Of a DNA stretch of 24,280 nucleotides, positions 22,104 through 24,280 are shown in pieces; positions within the stretch are counted from its first letter, which is position 1, and each line of letters begins with the position of its first letter. The stretch is from assembly GCA_900544865.1 (NCBI GenBank), contig UQXA01000033.1:1-24280 (forward strand), in the 5' to 3' direction. Both the position numbers and the translations under genes were made by a program. A model generated the notes under the pieces. The model was not told the DNA's origin, made no database searches, and worked only from the letters and a program-made list of their open reading frames with translations. This DNA is from an uncultured Collinsella sp. (lineage in GTDB: Bacteria > Actinomycetota > Coriobacteriia > Coriobacteriales > Coriobacteriaceae).

Positions 22104-22913
22104 ATGTCTCGTCTGCACCTTCATATCCTCGGCAGTGGCTCTAAAGGCAACTGCGCACTCATCGAGGGCCCGCAGGGGCTCATTATGGTCGATGACGGAC
22201 TGTCTCGCCGCGAGACATTAAAGCGCATGGCAGAACTGGGGCTCTCGGCAGACAACGTCTCGGCTCTTCTCATTACTCATGAGCATAGCGATCACATCAA
22301 GGGCCTCGATGTCTGGTGCAAGCACTGGCACGGCCCCCTCTTTGCCAGCAGGGGCACTCTTTCGAGCAAAGAAAATCTTTCGCATCTGCCTGTCGAGGAA
22401 TTCGATCCCGGTGACACCCTATCCATTGCCGGCATCCACGTGCAAACCTACTCAACGTCACACGATGTCATCAATCCAGTCGGCTATCGATTCGACACCC
22501 TTGATGATTCCATCGGCTTTGCCACCGACACCGGAGAGCTATCGAGCCAGGCCATGAACACCCTCGAAGATTGTCGAGTCCTCGCACTCGAAAGCAACCA
22601 CGATGTGACCATGCTGCGCGAGGGAGAATACCCCCGCTTTCTTCAGGAGCGCATCCTGTCTGCAAGGGGGCACCTCTCCAATGGCCAAGCCGCCGAAGCC
22701 GCGCGCGAACTTGTTACCGATCGCACCGAACAGCTCATTGCCATGCATATCAGCCAAGATAACAATCGTCCGAGCCTTACCGTCAAAAGCTATGCCAAAG
22801 CTCTGGCCGCAACCCTAGATGACGAGGTCGGCAGCTCCGCAACCCTTCTCCAAGGATCGCGAAAACTCTCGATACGCCCTGCGAGTCAGTATCAACCGGC
22901 AACCATTCAATAG
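22104..22913 (+). CDS. MBL-fold metallo-hydrolase, YycJ/WalJ type
   Basis: A 269-residue metallo-beta-lactamase-fold hydrolase. The N-terminus LHLHILGSGSKGNCALIE is characteristic of the YycJ/WalJ group. The metal motif is HEHSDH (59-64); further ligand candidates are the His in STSHDV, the Asp in FATDTGEL and the His in ARGHLSN. Family members are suspected 5'-3' DNA exonucleases or nucleotide-active hydrolases linked to walRK in Firmicutes; here no walRK genes are adjacent. There is no clear Shine-Dalgarno (only GGA), so initiation may be weak or near-leaderless. It ends at a strong terminator shared with hsp20. Confidence 0.9.
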   Translation: MSRLHLHILGSGSKGNCALIEGPQGLIMVDDGLSRRETLKRMAELGLSADNVSALLITHEHSDHIKGLDVWCKHWHGPLFASRGTLSSKENLSHLPVEEFDPGDTLSIAGIHVQTYSTSHDVINPVGYRFDTLDDSIGFATDTGELSSQAMNTLEDCRVLALESNHDVTMLREGEYPRFLQERILSARGHLSNGQAAEAARELVTDRTEQLIAMHISQDNNRPSLTVKSYAKALAATLDDEVGSSATLLQGSRKLSIRPASQYQPATIQ

Positions 22914-22922
22914 ACTGTCCTA

Positions 22923-22968
22923 GACAGCAAAAGGGGCCGAGAATCGCTTCCCAGCCCCTTTTGCTGTC
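22923..22968. terminator. Strong intrinsic terminator after the metallo-hydrolase
   Basis: Perfect 15-bp stem (22923-22937 and 22954-22968) starting GACAGCAAAAGGGGC, followed by TTTTAA on the plus strand. It shares the AGCAAAAGGGG core with 3436-3485. It may also stop transcription from hsp20. Confidence 0.9.
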
Positions 22969-22995
22969 TTTTAATAGCGCAGAACACCAACGAAG

Positions 22996-23427
22996 TTAGT
23001 CGATGGAGATCTTCGTAACGTTCTTCTTCTCGACGATCTTGGGAACCGTAACGGTCAGGATGCCGTCAGCGTACTTAGCCGAGAGGCCCTCGCTCGAAGC
23101 GTCCTTTAGATACACGCCACGCGTCGCGCTGTACGAGCTGAACTCCTTCTGCAGGAAGTTCTTGCCCTCGTTCTCCTCGTCTTCCTCGACATTCACGCTA
23201 ATGGACAGACGGCCCTCGTTAAGCTCGACATCGATATCGTCCTTGGCGACGCCGGTCAGATAAGCCTTGACCTCATAGCCATCGCCCTTATCCTCAACGT
23301 CAACGGGGAACGCCTTAGAGGCAATCGAGCTGTTCGCTAGGTCGCTCATATCATCAAACAGATCGAACAGCGAGCTTGCAGAGGGACGAACGCCAAAAAC
23401 CGAACGATAAGGAACCATGCTTGCCAT
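22996..23427 (-). CDS. Hsp20/alpha-crystallin small heat-shock protein
   Basis: An ATP-independent holdase chaperone of 143 residues. The variable N-terminus (MASMVPYRSVFGVRPSASSLFDLFDDM) leads into an alpha-crystallin domain (about 40-143) with DVEDKGDGYEVKAYLTGV, DIDVELNEGRLSISVN and the end strand AKYADGILTVTVPK, which contains the conserved A-x-x-x-G-I/V-L core. The C-terminal tail lacks an obvious IxI/V motif (KNVTKISID gives I-S-I). Start ATG 23427 has AAGGAG at good spacing; the longer frame is rejected. Upstream there is no CIRCE element. AT-rich direct repeats and several TATAGT-like hexamers occur in 23489-23560 instead. Confidence 0.94.
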   Translation of the reverse strand: MASMVPYRSVFGVRPSASSLFDLFDDMSDLANSSIASKAFPVDVEDKGDGYEVKAYLTGVAKDDIDVELNEGRLSISVNVEEDEENEGKNFLQKEFSSYSATRGVYLKDASSEGLSAKYADGILTVTVPKIVEKKNVTKISID

Positions 23428-23704
23428 GTTTACCACTCCTTTATAGGACTGCCGAGTCATCTTCCAGGTGACTGGGACTTCTTTTGACGCTCTTATATAT
23501 GCCCACCCAGTGCTCATATATACATCGACTATAAAGTTTTTTTAGTCCAGTACTATAAGCATATCTAAGTGCGTATGACTCAGGTTTTAGGAAGGTTAAG
23601 GTTCTTTGAACTAGAGCTTAAATACCGAGTATGTCCCCAGCTATAAATAACAAGGGGCTTACAATGAGCGCGTACACGTTGTTGGTAACGAGCTAAAGGG
23701 CATC
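23428..23704. other. AT-rich divergent regulatory region
   Basis: This 277-bp gap between hsp20 (-) and the anchor protein (+) is markedly AT-rich. It holds a direct repeat GCTCTTATATATGC / GCTCATATATAC (23489 and 23512, 23 bases apart). On the minus strand TTATAGT occurs twice. No gene is seen. It probably contains the hsp20 promoter, but I cannot fix it. Confidence 0.45.
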
Positions 23705-24172
23705 ATGGACGACCAAAACCAGAACAATATGTTTATGCCGACGCAGGGGGAAGATACTTCCACGCAGCCGCCACGGTTCCATCGCCCCCACATCTCGCAA
23801 GAGCCCATTAATGATCCGGAGCCCGAGTATGTGACGAGAAATCGATATCAAACGCTCGAGGATGCCCAAACGGGACGTAAACATATGGGCGTCGCCTCGG
23901 GAGACCCTGTATATCTGAAAGACGCACCATTATCTAAAAACAGCGCAGCTAGTGATGAGCCGATGAAAGCATCCGCCGCTCATCAACAAAGAGGTCCTCG
24001 ACCAAAGCAAACCTTGACGCATTCGGCTCGCTATCTCGAAACACCAAAACAGGGAAAATCAATCTTCGTTTCGACAAGTAAACGACGCAAGCAGCATCGA
24101 CTGACAATCCTGCTTTTGATCATTGCGGTCATAGCAGTTGCCCTTGTTATTAGATTTATCTTCTTTAAATAA
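23705..24172 (+). CDS. Hypothetical disordered protein with C-terminal membrane anchor
   Basis: I do not recognise this family. The 155 residues are mostly polar and Pro/Gln/Asp-rich up to about residue 120 and likely disordered. A basic patch SKRRKQHR (about 124-131) precedes a single strongly hydrophobic segment (about 133-151, LTILLLIIAVIAVALVIRF) ending at FFK. The positive patch predicts a cytosolic N-terminus with the anchor at the very C-terminus, a tail-anchored layout. AAAGGG 4 bases before the ATG supports translation. The gene is more AT-rich than its neighbours. It is divergent from hsp20 and may respond to the same signals, but there is no direct evidence. Confidence 0.75.
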   Translation: MDDQNQNNMFMPTQGEDTSTQPPRFHRPHISQEPINDPEPEYVTRNRYQTLEDAQTGRKHMGVASGDPVYLKDAPLSKNSAASDEPMKASAAHQQRGPRPKQTLTHSARYLETPKQGKSIFVSTSKRRKQHRLTILLLIIAVIAVALVIRFIFFK

Positions 24173-24240
24173 AGGCTCAATACCAAAAACGATAAGATCG
24201 TCTGGTGTAATTGAGTCATTTACGCCCCGTAAACGCAAAA

Positions 24241-24268
24241 AAGGGGGAGGCCGCGAGGCCTCCCCCTT
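24241..24268. terminator. Intrinsic terminator at window end
   Basis: Perfect 12-bp stem AAGGGGGAGGCC / GGCCTCCCCCTT with loop GCGA. The preceding A-run makes a U-run on the minus strand, so it probably also ends a leftward gene beyond the window. Confidence 0.85.
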
Positions 24269-24280
24269 CTCAGTTCAAGC

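Noticed and set aside
23428..23600. CIRCE or HspR (HAIR) operator for hsp20.
   Set aside because: Neither TTAGCACTC-N9-GAGTGCTAA nor CTTGAGT-N7-ACTCAAG is present.

Overview
The window is a chromosomal segment of a high-GC Gram-positive gut bacterium. Third codon positions are C/G-rich, the tilS-hpt-ftsH cluster is present, there is an actinobacterial-style second EF-G, and hairpin repeats carrying a GGGACAG core are scattered between genes. I infer Coriobacteriia, most likely Collinsella; this rests on recollection of similar sequences, not on a search. It holds 17 protein-coding genes and no rRNA, tRNA, CRISPR array or full insertion sequence that I can see.

Layout. 141-1988 (-) is glmS, divergent from a LacI-family regulator (2301-3410, +). 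The gap between them holds nested inverted repeats and two hairpin repeat elements. A HAD phosphatase (3524-4174, -) is divergent from an isolated larE (4348-5226, +). Then comes an accessory island: a 566-residue AlbA_2 / GHKL-ATPase / winged-helix regulator (5523-7223, -). It is preceded by about 210 bp containing eight exact and several near copies of TCTCTAA/TTAGAGA, and the whole unit is bracketed by two direct copies of a 50-bp hairpin repeat. A membrane-anchored or secreted EndA-type nuclease follows (7694-8677, +).

8806-10881 (-) is an EF-G-like protein with altered G3 and G4 motifs. 11192-13462 (-) is a complete polar amino-acid ABC importer operon (binding lipoprotein, permease, ATPase) with translationally coupled genes, a recognisable promoter and three copies of a CACTTTA operator-like motif. 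A 139-bp element with perfect 35-bp inverted ends separates it from a 4Fe-4S 23S rRNA uracil methyltransferase (13801-15249, +). A PHP phosphatase (15328-16149, -) and a PLP aminotransferase (16315-17499, -) follow. The housekeeping cluster tilS-hpt-ftsH (22055 down to 17689, -) is divergent from a YycJ/WalJ-type metallo-hydrolase (22104-22913, +). The right end has an Hsp20 chaperone (22996-23427, -) and an unknown disordered protein with a C-terminal membrane anchor (23705-24172, +).

Most genes are housekeeping: amino-sugar synthesis, tRNA-Ile lysidine formation, purine salvage, membrane proteolysis, rRNA methylation and amino-acid uptake. Convergent gene pairs are separated by strong, mostly bidirectional terminator hairpins. 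The region most likely to hold something undescribed is 5403-7539: a regulator gene, its dense operator array and the repeats that frame it.
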